This document shows positions 1 through 5,798 of a DNA stretch of 7,106 bases, piece after piece; position 1 is the stretch's first letter, and every line of letters starts with the position of its first letter. Location: the NCBI GenBank assembly GCA_020434605.1, contig JAGRAL010000276.1, positions 1 to 7,106 of the forward strand. Reading direction: 5' to 3'. The notes below the pieces were generated by a model. It saw nothing but the letters and a program-made list of their open reading frames with translations, was not told the origin of the DNA and did no database searches. The translations under genes and the position numbers were made by a program. This DNA comes from Bdellovibrionales bacterium (GTDB lineage Bacteria; Bdellovibrionota; Bdellovibrionia; Bdellovibrionales; UBA840).

Positions 1-663
1 TTAAGAGCATTTTATTTAAAAGCACATGCAAAACATTTTGTGGATTTACAAAAGTTTTTAGCAAAAGCAAAAAAAGTATATCGCGTGGTAGAAAATCCTG
101 ATCTAGAAAAGTTATCGCAAAGCAAACATCATGAAGGTGTATGTTTTATTGTGAACCCACCAAAATCAACCTCACTGTCAGACTGGATTGATTCAGAAAA
201 AAAGAAAACTGATTCTGTGCTCTTAGTTTTAGAAAATATTGGTAACCCTCATAATATTGGAGCTATTATTCGTATAGCTGCTCACTTTGGTGTTTCTGCG
301 ATTGCCTCCATGGATGTCAAATCACTGTCTAGTGGCGCTGCCATAAGAACGGCAGAGGGTGGGGCTGAAGTCATTCAAAATATATCAATTCAAGATCTAA
401 AAGCATCTATGCTCAGTCTTAAGAAAAATGGCTATAAGGTACTTACAACGAGTAGCCACCAAGGAAGCTCAGTCTACAAACATATATTTGGTGGTAAGAC
501 AGTACTTCTTTTTGGGGAAGAAGGGGATGGTTTAAGCAAAGAAGCGTTTGGCTTACAAGACGAACGAATCATGATTCCTGGATCTGGAAAGGTAGAAAGT
601 TTAAATGTAAGCACAGCCATTGCTATTATTTTGTCTGAAAGATACCGACAAATAAAAAGATAG
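1..663 (+). CDS. SpoU/TrmH-family RNA 2'-O-methyltransferase, 5' end cut off by window edge
   Basis: The frame is open from base 1 to the TAG at 661-663 (220 visible codons). A GTG at 40 could be read as a start, but the codons before it continue sensibly (RAFYLKAHAKHF), as in the N-terminal substrate-binding region of this family, so I treat the gene as truncated. This family transfers a methyl group from S-adenosylmethionine to a ribose 2'-OH in rRNA or tRNA, in the cytoplasm. All three SPOUT motifs are visible: motif 1 (NPHNIGAIIR, its Arg at 271-273), motif 2 (LLFGEEGDGLS, its Glu at 517-519) and motif 3 (IPGSGKVESLNVS, its Asn at 604-606), which form the knotted cofactor site and dimer interface. 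The SKHHEGVCF stretch before the catalytic domain is typical of TrmH/RlmB/YfiF-like enzymes. The exact RNA target cannot be told from sequence. The family call is very secure; the subfamily (YfiF-like) is a guess. Confidence 0.95.
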   Translation, partial: LRAFYLKAHAKHFVDLQKFLAKAKKVYRVVENPDLEKLSQSKHHEGVCFIVNPPKSTSLSDWIDSEKKKTDSVLLVLENIGNPHNIGAIIRIAAHFGVSAIASMDVKSLSSGAAIRTAEGGAEVIQNISIQDLKASMLSLKKNGYKVLTTSSHQGSSVYKHIFGGKTVLLFGEEGDGLSKEAFGLQDERIMIPGSGKVESLNVSTAIAIILSERYRQIKR

Positions 664-718
664 TCTGTTAATTTATAAAGAGCTTGCGCTGTAGGTTATA
701 GGTTGCCATGCTTATTAT

Positions 719-1567
719 ATGAAACACATAAGCGATGACAATATCTATGTGCCTGACAATTTAACATCCTCAGAGGCTTTAAAGAGAGTCACTCATTTAG
801 CAATAGGGGCTCATGCAGATGATTTAGAAATTTTCGCTATCCATGGTATTTTGGCATGTTACGAATCAAGCGATAAGTGGTTTGGAGGACTTACAGTCAC
901 TGACGGTGCTAATAGCCCAAGAACAGGCTCCTATAAAAATACTACAAACGAAGAGATGGTAGAAATTCGAAGACGCGAGCAAAATGAAGCTGCAAAAATA
1001 GGAAAATATGCAGCTCAAATACAATTAGGTGTTTCAAGTTTAGAGTGTAAACAAATAAGTAACTATCACTTGCAAGAACAGCTTTCAGAAATATTATTAG
1101 CTACCATGCCTACTTATATCTACACTCATAATTTGGTAGATAAGCACGATACCCATGTGGCTGTAGCTATGCATACCATTAATGCTGTTAGAGCTTTAGA
1201 TACTAAGTTGAGTATCGAGGGTTTTTACGGCTGTGAAGTGTGGCGTAGTTTAGATTGGATGAATGATAAGGATAAAGTTGTACTGGGTTCTTCGGATCAT
1301 GAATCACTGGCTTTGGATTTGTGCTCTGTTTACAAGAGTCAAATCAACGGTGGAAAACCATATGATAAAGCTGCGATGGCGCGAAGAATTTCTAATGCCA
1401 CCTTTTTTGAATCTAATGAAGTTGATAATGAATCAGCGATTACTTTTGCTATGGATTACAAACCACTTTTACTAGATAGATCATTAACACCGATGGAGTT
1501 GGTAGACAGGCATCTTAAAAACTTTTTAAAAGATACGACAGACAGATTAAAAAAATTTAGCGTATGA
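719..1567 (+). CDS. PIG-L/LmbE-family N-acetylglucosaminyl-type deacetylase
   Basis: A 282-residue protein of the zinc-dependent PIG-L/LmbE/MshB family, which hydrolyses N-acetyl groups from GlcNAc-containing substrates. The N-terminal metal motif reads AHADDLE (residues 31-37: His32 and Asp35 as likely zinc ligands, Asp34 as likely base); the second metal site is in THNLVDKHDTHVAV (136-149, His146 as likely ligand). The family's TDGA and RRREQNEAA stretches lie at 61-64 and 84-92. The C-terminal part has SQINGGKPYD and ARRISNATFF (207-230), which look like a conserved subfamily signature. There is no signal peptide, so it acts in the cytoplasm. The ATG at 719 is the only in-frame ATG after the TAG at 692-694; it has no good Shine-Dalgarno sequence. 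The stop overlaps the nagB start (ATGA), so the two are co-translated. I infer that the substrate is GlcNAc-6-phosphate or a related amino sugar, which would make it a functional substitute for NagA; bacillithiol-like or other GlcNAc conjugates remain possible. Confidence 0.9.
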   Translation: MKHISDDNIYVPDNLTSSEALKRVTHLAIGAHADDLEIFAIHGILACYESSDKWFGGLTVTDGANSPRTGSYKNTTNEEMVEIRRREQNEAAKIGKYAAQIQLGVSSLECKQISNYHLQEQLSEILLATMPTYIYTHNLVDKHDTHVAVAMHTINAVRALDTKLSIEGFYGCEVWRSLDWMNDKDKVVLGSSDHESLALDLCSVYKSQINGGKPYDKAAMARRISNATFFESNEVDNESAITFAMDYKPLLLDRSLTPMELVDRHLKNFLKDTTDRLKKFSV

Positions 1568-2292
1568 AAATCCATGTTTTTTCAGATTTAAGATTACTGT
1601 ATTTAGAAGCGGCAAATTTTGTTGCTAAAAAAATAATGGCTAAACCAAAGCTTTGTATGGGGCTGGCGGCAGGCAATACCCCTACTAGGCTTTATGAAAA
1701 TCTAATAGAATTATACCAGCAAAAACAACTTAGTTTCTCATCAGTGACTACATTTAATTTAGATGAATTCTACGGGCTTGCATCCTCGTCCTCGTCTAGC
1801 TTTACACATTACATTTACGATACTTTTTTAAAAAACATTGATAGTAAAAAAAACCACTCTTATTCTCTGGATGGATTAAGAACTGACCATGAGAGACACT
1901 GTGAAGAATATGAGGACAAAATTCGTAGTAGTGGTGGTATTGACTTGCAAATCTTAGGTTTGGGAAACAATGGGCATATAGCTTTTAATGAACCTGGCTC
2001 TGAAAAAAACAGTAAAACAAGATTGATTGATTTGTCTGTGGCAAGTCGAAATGCCAATCAGAACAGGTTTAAAGGCCCAGTGCCAGAGCAAGCTCTTACA
2101 ATGGGGATTCAGACGATAAGTGATGCTAAGACAATTGTGCTTCTTGCCACAGGAGACTCTAAAAGTCAGGCTGTCAAACAGCTAGTTGAAGGAAGTGATT
2201 CTAATGAATGGCCCTGTATATACTTGCAAAAGCATCCAGACTTGCATTGTTTTCTGGATGCTAAGGCTGCTAAGTTACTTACAAAATCCTAG
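1564..2292 (+). CDS. nagB: glucosamine-6-phosphate deaminase NagB
   Basis: A 242-residue cytoplasmic enzyme converting glucosamine-6-phosphate to fructose-6-phosphate and ammonia, the last step of amino-sugar catabolism. Its residues match the family: phosphate loop GLAAGNTPTRLY (33-44), catalytic Asp67 in FNLDEF, and the GNNGHIAFNEP motif (134-144) with catalytic His138 and Glu143. Asn136 sits where E. coli has Asp141 (GNDGH); Asn is usual here in Bacillus-type NagB proteins, so activity is not in doubt on that ground. The protein is about 24 residues shorter than E. coli NagB, mostly at the C-terminus, so the E. coli type of allosteric control by GlcNAc-6-P is probably absent. Unusual is a run of six serines (74-79) in the loop that normally carries an HPxSY-like motif. 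The ATG overlaps the TGA of the deacetylase gene by four bases, indicating translational coupling. The stop lies in a CTAG shared with the convergent gene. A 6-phosphogluconolactonase-like role is less likely because of the GHIAFNEP motif. Confidence 0.95.
   Translation: MKIHVFSDLRLLYLEAANFVAKKIMAKPKLCMGLAAGNTPTRLYENLIELYQQKQLSFSSVTTFNLDEFYGLASSSSSSFTHYIYDTFLKNIDSKKNHSYSLDGLRTDHERHCEEYEDKIRSSGGIDLQILGLGNNGHIAFNEPGSEKNSKTRLIDLSVASRNANQNRFKGPVPEQALTMGIQTISDAKTIVLLATGDSKSQAVKQLVEGSDSNEWPCIYLQKHPDLHCFLDAKAAKLLTKS
2228..2262 (-). terminator. possible intrinsic terminator of the DUF3617 gene, inside the nagB 3' end
   Basis: AGCATCCAG (2231-2239) and CTGGATGCT (2254-2262) form a perfect 9-bp inverted repeat with a 14-base loop. 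Read on the minus strand, it begins 26 bases past the stop of the DUF3617 gene and is followed by a short T run (TTTTGC; the first T belongs to the stem). It would therefore stop leftward transcription before it runs far into nagB. The T run is short and the bases also encode NagB residues 223-233, so the call is tentative. Confidence 0.4.
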
Positions 2293-2792
2293 CCACATTT
2301 GCTATTTATAAACTTAGATTGATAATTGATTTTTGCTCTTTTGCCTCTGGCATCAGTTGCATCAATCACACCTTTATAAGACTTGCTGTTGACTCCTGTC
2401 CAGTCGACACTTCCTTTGGCTCCGTCTTTACATTTAAAATCACCAACCAATTTAGTGGACGTATGCGTTTTGATTTTAAAATCGCACTTATCTTTTTTGT
2501 CGGTTTTTAAAAGGCTTCCATCTTTTAGCATTTCATTTGTGATACATAGGTTATTCATTGTAAGGCTTGATATTACATCATTTTCTTTATTCATACTTTT
2601 CATCATTTCCATCATTTGTTTTTTTTGGGCTTCAGGTATATTTGCCATGGCTTTCTTCATTTCTGCTTGTGGATCATATTTTTTGCCATCGACTTCGACT
2701 GTACTATGAATTTCCCATAGACCAGGTGTGACATTAAAGCTTGTTGCAAATGCAGATGGTGTAAACAGTAAAACGATTAAAAATGACTTCAT
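2289..2792 (-). CDS. exported DUF3617-family periplasmic protein
   Basis: A 167-residue protein with a short signal peptide (hydrophobic residues 4-11, likely cleavage after AFA at residue 17) and the DUF3617 pattern: an early PGLWEI motif (23-28), a middle helical part, then a Cys-containing beta-rich C-terminal half. Four cysteines in the mature protein (83, 103, 121, 166) could form two disulfides in the periplasm. Residues 45-67 are Met-rich (seven Met, including MMEMM). The molecular function of this family is not known to me, and I assign none. The start is well supported: AAAGGGG (2798-2804) lies five bases before the ATG, behind a good promoter at 2816-2843. The gene is convergent with nagB (four-base overlap of stop codons) and divergent from ogt. 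Confidence 0.88.
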   Translation of the reverse strand: MKSFLIVLLFTPSAFATSFNVTPGLWEIHSTVEVDGKKYDPQAEMKKAMANIPEAQKKQMMEMMKSMNKENDVISSLTMNNLCITNEMLKDGSLLKTDKKDKCDFKIKTHTSTKLVGDFKCKDGAKGSVDWTGVNSKSYKGVIDATDARGKRAKINYQSKFINSKCG

Positions 2793-2815
2793 ACTAACCC
2801 CTTTGTAGTTGCTTT

Positions 2816-2843
2816 AGTGTATTTAAGAGTGAGGAAGTGTCAA
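2816..2843 (-). promoter_or_regulatory. sigma-70-type promoter of the DUF3617 gene
   Basis: On the minus strand, a perfect TTGACA (-35, at 2838-2843) is followed after 16 bases by TACACT (-10, at 2816-2821). The predicted transcript starts near 2809, giving a short leader that just contains the AAAGGGG ribosome binding site at 2798-2804. Position, strand and leader length all agree with the gene start at 2792. This is the best promoter match in the window. Confidence 0.7.
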
Positions 2844-2905
2844 TTTTATTTTAAGCTAGGTGACAAAGTCCGATTTCGGCTAGCAATGCTTAGTTTTTGG
2901 CTATA

Positions 2906-2930
2906 TATACTATTCTTATAAATGATGAGG
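2906..2930 (+). promoter_or_regulatory. -10 box and ribosome binding site of ogt
   Basis: TATACT at 2906-2911 matches the -10 consensus at five of six positions, but no clear -35 box is present at the right distance. A transcript from it would start near 2918, leaving a leader with GATGAGG (2924-2930) about five bases before the ATG at 2936. This favours the ATG at 2936 over an in-frame TTG at 2897, which would lie upstream of the transcript start. Confidence 0.45.
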
Positions 2931-2935
2931 TTACT

Positions 2936-3433
2936 ATGAATTACTATCACAAATGGAATTCAAAATTAGGATGTCTACATATTGTTACAGATGATAAAGG
3001 CTTAAAAGTTCTTGCGTTTGATGATAATTGGCCGATGTTTCTAGAGAAAATGAATGGCGATATAGTTACTAAAAAAACAGATTTACATGATGCCATAATT
3101 AAGCAGCTATCAGAATATATTAAGGGAGATAGGAAGGCATTTGATATTCCTCTAAACCCTTTGGGTACCGATTTTCAAAAGAGTGTATGGCAAAGTTTGG
3201 TTCGAATACCCTATGGAGAGGTTAGAAGCTATCAAGAGCAGGCGATAGATATAAAAAAGCCTAAAGCAGTTAGAGCGGTAGGTACAGCAAATAGTAAAAA
3301 TCCAATTTCAATTATAATTCCTTGTCATAGGGTTATAGGTAAAGATGGTAAGCTTCGTGGTTACGCGGGTGGTCTGGGAGCAAAAGATGTCTTGCTGAAA
3401 TTAGAGGGCAAAGTAATTAATGCCTATAAATAG
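2936..3433 (+). CDS. ogt: O6-alkylguanine-DNA alkyltransferase (methylated-DNA--protein-cysteine methyltransferase)
   Basis: A 165-residue suicide repair protein that moves alkyl groups from O6-alkylguanine (and O4-alkylthymine) in DNA onto its own cysteine. The acceptor is Cys130 in IPCHRVIG (128-135). Also visible are the helix-turn-helix region with GEVRSY (Tyr99, which in human AGT helps rotate the target nucleotide), the Arg finger Arg113 (AVRAVG) and the Asn hinge Asn122 (NP before the active site). The C-terminal GYAGG...LLKLEG tail is standard for Ogt-type proteins. The N-terminal 75 residues form the usual variable RNase-H-like domain. Length is normal and there is no fused AdaA domain, so this is an Ogt rather than an Ada regulator. 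I chose the ATG at 2936 because of its GAGG ribosome binding site; a TTG at 2897 would add 13 residues. It is divergent from the DUF3617 gene and is followed by a terminator. Confidence 0.95.
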   Translation: MNYYHKWNSKLGCLHIVTDDKGLKVLAFDDNWPMFLEKMNGDIVTKKTDLHDAIIKQLSEYIKGDRKAFDIPLNPLGTDFQKSVWQSLVRIPYGEVRSYQEQAIDIKKPKAVRAVGTANSKNPISIIIPCHRVIGKDGKLRGYAGGLGAKDVLLKLEGKVINAYK

Positions 3434-3437
3434 TTTT

Positions 3438-3480
3438 GGGTGTGCAAGGTCTCTGAAGTGAGTACACGCCCTTATTTTTG
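3438..3480 (+). terminator. intrinsic terminator after ogt
   Basis: GGGTGTG (3438-3444) pairs with CACGCCC (3465-3471) to form a 7-bp stem with one G-U pair and a 20-base loop, followed at once by TTATTTTTG. It begins four bases after the ogt stop. In the opposite direction the stem is followed by AAAACTA rather than T, so it does not look like a terminator for the convergent HPt gene. Confidence 0.6.
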
Positions 3481-3762
3481 ACTTCTTTTTTTAAGGTACA
3501 AATGAATTTCTTTTAATAGCTTTTCGCAGTGGTCATATGACTGTTCCATTGCAGCTTCTTCTAGGTCGGCGCTTAACTTTGCAAGCGGGCCAAAACCATA
3601 GGGTCCACAAAACCCCTTCCATTTATGCATATAAGATTGAATTGTATCAAAATCCTTGTTTGATAAGCTCGATTGTAAAAGCTCATACTCGGCAATTCGG
3701 CTTTGTAAAAAGCTATCTACTAAATCTTCTAGGCCTTCCTCAGGCTTTTCATCGTCTTGCAT
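3472..3762 (-). CDS. stand-alone HPt (histidine phosphotransfer) domain protein
   Basis: A 96-residue cytoplasmic, mostly helical protein. The stretch HKWKGFCGPYGFGPLAKL (46-63) matches the HPt signature HxxKGxxxxxG, with His46 as the likely phosphate acceptor and Lys49/Gly50 after it. The preceding helix (about 11-45) and following helix (64-90) complete a four-helix-bundle-sized domain, and there is nothing else in the protein. Such proteins pass phosphate between receiver domains of hybrid sensor kinases and response regulators. No kinase or receiver gene is present in this window, so its partners are elsewhere. The ATG at 3760-3762 is the only start possible, since a stop codon lies three codons upstream; it has no clear Shine-Dalgarno sequence. 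The stop is directly beside the ogt terminator stem. The family call rests on a short motif and overall size. Confidence 0.75.
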   Translation of the reverse strand: MQDDEKPEEGLEDLVDSFLQSRIAEYELLQSSLSNKDFDTIQSYMHKWKGFCGPYGFGPLAKLSADLEEAAMEQSYDHCEKLLKEIHLYLKKRSQK

Positions 3763-3925
3763 ACCACAAGGTTACTATTAATGTGTAAATAGACGCAATT
3801 TAAAGATAAGCCTAGTATCAATATAATCCATTTCTATTCCATATAACGTCTGCATAAGAGACTATTTGTTAAGAGATATTCACAATTAATTTATAGATTC
3901 TTAAGGATATTATTAGTGGCTGATT

Positions 3926-3931
3926 TATAAT
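3926..3931 (+). promoter_or_regulatory. perfect TATAAT -10 box in the spacer before the small ORF and EEP gene
   Basis: TATAAT at 3926-3931 would start a transcript near 3938, 36 bases before the small ORF at 3974 and about 150 before the EEP gene. The best -35 candidate (TTAAGG at 3901-3906, 19-base spacing) is poor, so this may need an activator or be a chance match. The rest of the spacer from 3763 to 3925 is AT-rich and I see no gene in it; it holds a 6-base inverted repeat TTAAGA...TCTTAA (about 3869-3904) just upstream of the box. Confidence 0.4.
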
Positions 3932-3963
3932 GTAGTGATGTGCGTGTGAAACCACTTTATATA

Positions 3964-4050
3964 GGGGAATTATATGAGGATCGATGTATTAAAGCTAATA
4001 AAGCAGTCTTTGATAAATAAGAGCAGTTCCAACCTTCCACTTAATTCCCC
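3964..4050 (+). repeat. perfect 9-base inverted repeat covering the small ORF's ribosome binding site
   Basis: GGGGAATTA (3964-3972) and TAATTCCCC (4042-4050) are exact reverse complements, 69 bases apart. The left arm contains the GGGGA Shine-Dalgarno element of the 30-codon ORF and the right arm lies inside that ORF. In RNA the pairing could hide the ribosome binding site until ribosomes or another factor open it. Whether it forms is not known. Confidence 0.45.
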
Positions 4051-4066
4051 ATTAAAAGTTACTTAA
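3974..4066 (+). CDS. possible 30-residue small protein or leader peptide
   Basis: An ATG at 3974 with AGGGGA (3963-3968) five bases upstream opens a 30-codon frame ending in TAA at 4064-4066. The ribosome binding site is among the strongest in the window, which is the main argument that it is translated. The peptide begins MRIDVLKLIKQSL, which could form a short basic amphipathic helix, and then becomes Ser/Asn/Pro-rich (five basic, one acidic residue in all). There is no membrane segment or signal peptide. It ends 25 bases before the EEP gene, so it could be a leader peptide for that gene or an independent small protein. I recognise no family and assign no function. Confidence 0.4.
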   Translation: MRIDVLKLIKQSLINKSSSNLPLNSPLKVT

Positions 4067-4091
4067 TATTTATAGATTTATAAAGGACAGG

Positions 4092-4811
4092 ATGTCTATG
4101 GTAGTAAAAATCTTAAGTTATAACATTCATAAGGGCAGAGCGCTTTTTTCTAGACAAAAAACATGGGAAAGCATTTACGAATTAATTCATACCGTAAATG
4201 CAGATATTATTTTTTTACAAGAGTTTATACAAAATGAGGATTCGGATGGATTTCTGGATAGATTAAAAAATGCAAATTGGCCGCATAAAATTAGTGGATT
4301 AAATTCTAAGTCTTTATGTGGTAACCAGTACGGTAACATAATACTTTCGAAATTCTTATTTCAAAAGACTAATAACTCAAATATTTCTACAAACGCATTT
4401 GAATCAAAAGGACTTTTATATGCTCAGGTTGTCCCAGAGAATAATACCCCTCTACATTTGTTTTGTACTCATTTAGACCTGATAGCAAAGGGGAGATATA
4501 AGCAGTTTAGCCAGTTAAGATCACTTATTACAGCTTGTACCTCTGCTAGTGAAAATATGCTCTTTGCAGGAGACTTTAAAGATTGGAATTGCGAAATACA
4601 CGATAAGTTCAAATCCGAGATGAAGTTGAGGGAAGTGTTTGAGCAATTAAAAGGAATATTGGTTCCAACTTCGCCCAGCATACTCCCTGTATTTTCTTTG
4701 GATCGAATATATTATAAAGGGATCAAGCCAGTGAAGGCCATTAGGGTTTTTGATAAAAAATTTAGGTTTTTATCCGATCATTTACCTCTAGTGGCTGAAG
4801 TGCATGTTTAA
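4092..4811 (+). CDS. endonuclease/exonuclease/phosphatase (EEP) family protein with altered GDFN motif
   Basis: A 239-residue protein with the EEP (DNase I-like) fold, whose members are metal-dependent phosphodiesterases acting on nucleic acids, lipids or phosphoesters. Recognisable elements in order: SYNIHKG (9-15, Asn11), LQEF (42-45, metal-ligand Glu44), GNQYGNIILSK (77-87), CTHLDL (125-130, His127), AGDFKDW (159-165, Asp161), LDRIYYKG (203-210, Asp204) and SDHLPLVAEV (228-237, Asp229/His230). This pattern resembles YbhP-like proteins. Unusually, the Asn of the GDFN motif, which contacts the scissile phosphate in APE1-type enzymes, is Lys163; all other catalytic residues are kept. No signal peptide is seen. 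AAAGGA (4082-4087) precedes the ATG at 4092 by four bases; a second ATG two codons on (4098) is an equally plausible start. It follows the small ORF and precedes the RluA-family gene by 42 bases. The substrate cannot be assigned. Confidence 0.88.
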   Translation: MSMVVKILSYNIHKGRALFSRQKTWESIYELIHTVNADIIFLQEFIQNEDSDGFLDRLKNANWPHKISGLNSKSLCGNQYGNIILSKFLFQKTNNSNISTNAFESKGLLYAQVVPENNTPLHLFCTHLDLIAKGRYKQFSQLRSLITACTSASENMLFAGDFKDWNCEIHDKFKSEMKLREVFEQLKGILVPTSPSILPVFSLDRIYYKGIKPVKAIRVFDKKFRFLSDHLPLVAEVHV

Positions 4812-4853
4812 CAACAAAAACATACCTATTCTTTTAAAATGTGCTACTAAGTA

Positions 4854-5711
4854 ATGGGTATGAGTGAAGATGTAGTGATACAAAAAAGAGGTCATGAGTA
4901 CGGTGTGATGCACTTTTTAAGTCCATCCGCGGGAGAACTTGTGCTCGTTGTATCTGAATCTTTAAAAATGACTGTATCTGAAGTGCAAGACTTATTACAT
5001 TTAGGTTCTATTTATCTAAATCATAAAAGAATTCTTAAAAATACCTCTATGTCTGCAGGTGATTATCTGCGCGTTCATACAAAGCCGCGTCGGTACGATA
5101 TGACTAAACTTAACCTAGAAGATATATTGGTTTTTGAGAATGATGATTTTCTACTTATCAATAAACCATCAGGTCTTAGTGTACATGCTTCTGTGGATAA
5201 TTATAATGAAAATTTATTATCGTACTTGCAGTCCAAACTTAATAAAAATTTATTTATAACTCATAGGCTAGATGTGCCTACTAGTGGTTTAATGGTTATT
5301 GCTAAAAGTGAAAGCTTTCAAAAGCAATTTAACCAGTATCTTGTAGAGGGTAAAGTCAGTAAGACGTATGTGGCTAAGGTGCATTCAGAAGTAAGTGTCG
5401 CCTTGGGTGATCTTATTCATTATATGGAGCCAAGCCCAAGAGCGCCTAAGAAAGTATCATCAAAGCAAATTCCAGGCTGGCAAAAGTGTATTTTGCAAAT
5501 CATTGCTTGCGAACAGGATAGTAAAGACGTCTTTAGATTAAAAATAAATTTAGTAACAGGTAGAACGCATCAAATCAGAGCTCAATTAGCAGGCTTGGGA
5601 AGTCCTATAGTAGGGGATTGGCAATATGGCAGTACGGTAAGGCTTCCCGAAAATCGCATTGAGTTAGCTAGCTCTGAAATTAAATTTAATACTTTCGAAT
5701 TTTCTTTGTAA
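4854..5711 (+). CDS. RluA-family pseudouridine synthase
   Basis: A 285-residue enzyme that isomerises uridine to pseudouridine in rRNA or tRNA, in the cytoplasm. The N-terminal part (about 28-76) looks like a weak S4 RNA-binding domain (VQDLLHLGSIYLNHKRI, then GDYLRVHTKP). The catalytic domain follows: INKPSGLSVH (102-111), the signature HRLDVPTSGL (137-146) with catalytic Asp140, KTYVAKV (170-176), and VTGRTHQIRAQL (234-245) leading to GSPIVGDWQYG. Length is normal for an S4-containing family member. Its exact target (RluC/RluD-like or another) cannot be told. The only in-frame starts are ATG at 4854 and 4860, because a stop lies at 4848-4850; neither has a Shine-Dalgarno sequence. A TAAAAT at 4835-4840 could give a nearly leaderless transcript. 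It lies 42 bases after the EEP gene and no strong terminator separates them, so co-transcription is possible. Confidence 0.93.
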   Translation: MGMSEDVVIQKRGHEYGVMHFLSPSAGELVLVVSESLKMTVSEVQDLLHLGSIYLNHKRILKNTSMSAGDYLRVHTKPRRYDMTKLNLEDILVFENDDFLLINKPSGLSVHASVDNYNENLLSYLQSKLNKNLFITHRLDVPTSGLMVIAKSESFQKQFNQYLVEGKVSKTYVAKVHSEVSVALGDLIHYMEPSPRAPKKVSSKQIPGWQKCILQIIACEQDSKDVFRLKINLVTGRTHQIRAQLAGLGSPIVGDWQYGSTVRLPENRIELASSEIKFNTFEFSL

Positions 5712-5798
5712 TAAATAAAGATCGATGTATCCCACCGGTACGCGTTAATAGTATTTGTCAGCAGACGGATGAATTGAATTAAAGCATGAGTATGCTAC

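Noticed and set aside
2319..2709. Plus-strand open frames opposite the DUF3617 gene
   Set aside because: They lie antisense to a gene with a signal peptide, promoter and ribosome binding site, and their translations show no family features.
2853..2883. GCTAG/CTAGC inverted repeat and CCGATTTCGG between the DUF3617 gene and ogt as an operator
   Set aside because: Arms are only 4-5 bases and do not extend; no support beyond being intergenic.
2897..2935. TTG at 2897 as the ogt start
   Set aside because: The added 13 residues are not typical of the family, and the ATG at 2936 has a GAGG ribosome binding site while the TTG lies upstream of the likely transcript start.
4804..4835. Hairpin ATGTTT/AAACAT plus pyrimidine run as a terminator after the EEP gene
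   Set aside because: The stem is only six weak pairs and the T run is broken by C and A; not convincing as an intrinsic terminator.
3979..5731. Repeated 11-mer GATCGATGTAT (3979 and 5721)
   Set aside because: A few 11-base repeats are expected by chance in a window of this size, and the flanks do not match.
5736..5746. ACCGGT and ACGCGT palindromes in the spacer before the right-edge gene, as a possible cloning scar or site-specific recombination site
   Set aside because: Two short six-base palindromes with no repeat, integrase gene or composition break nearby; coincidence is enough.
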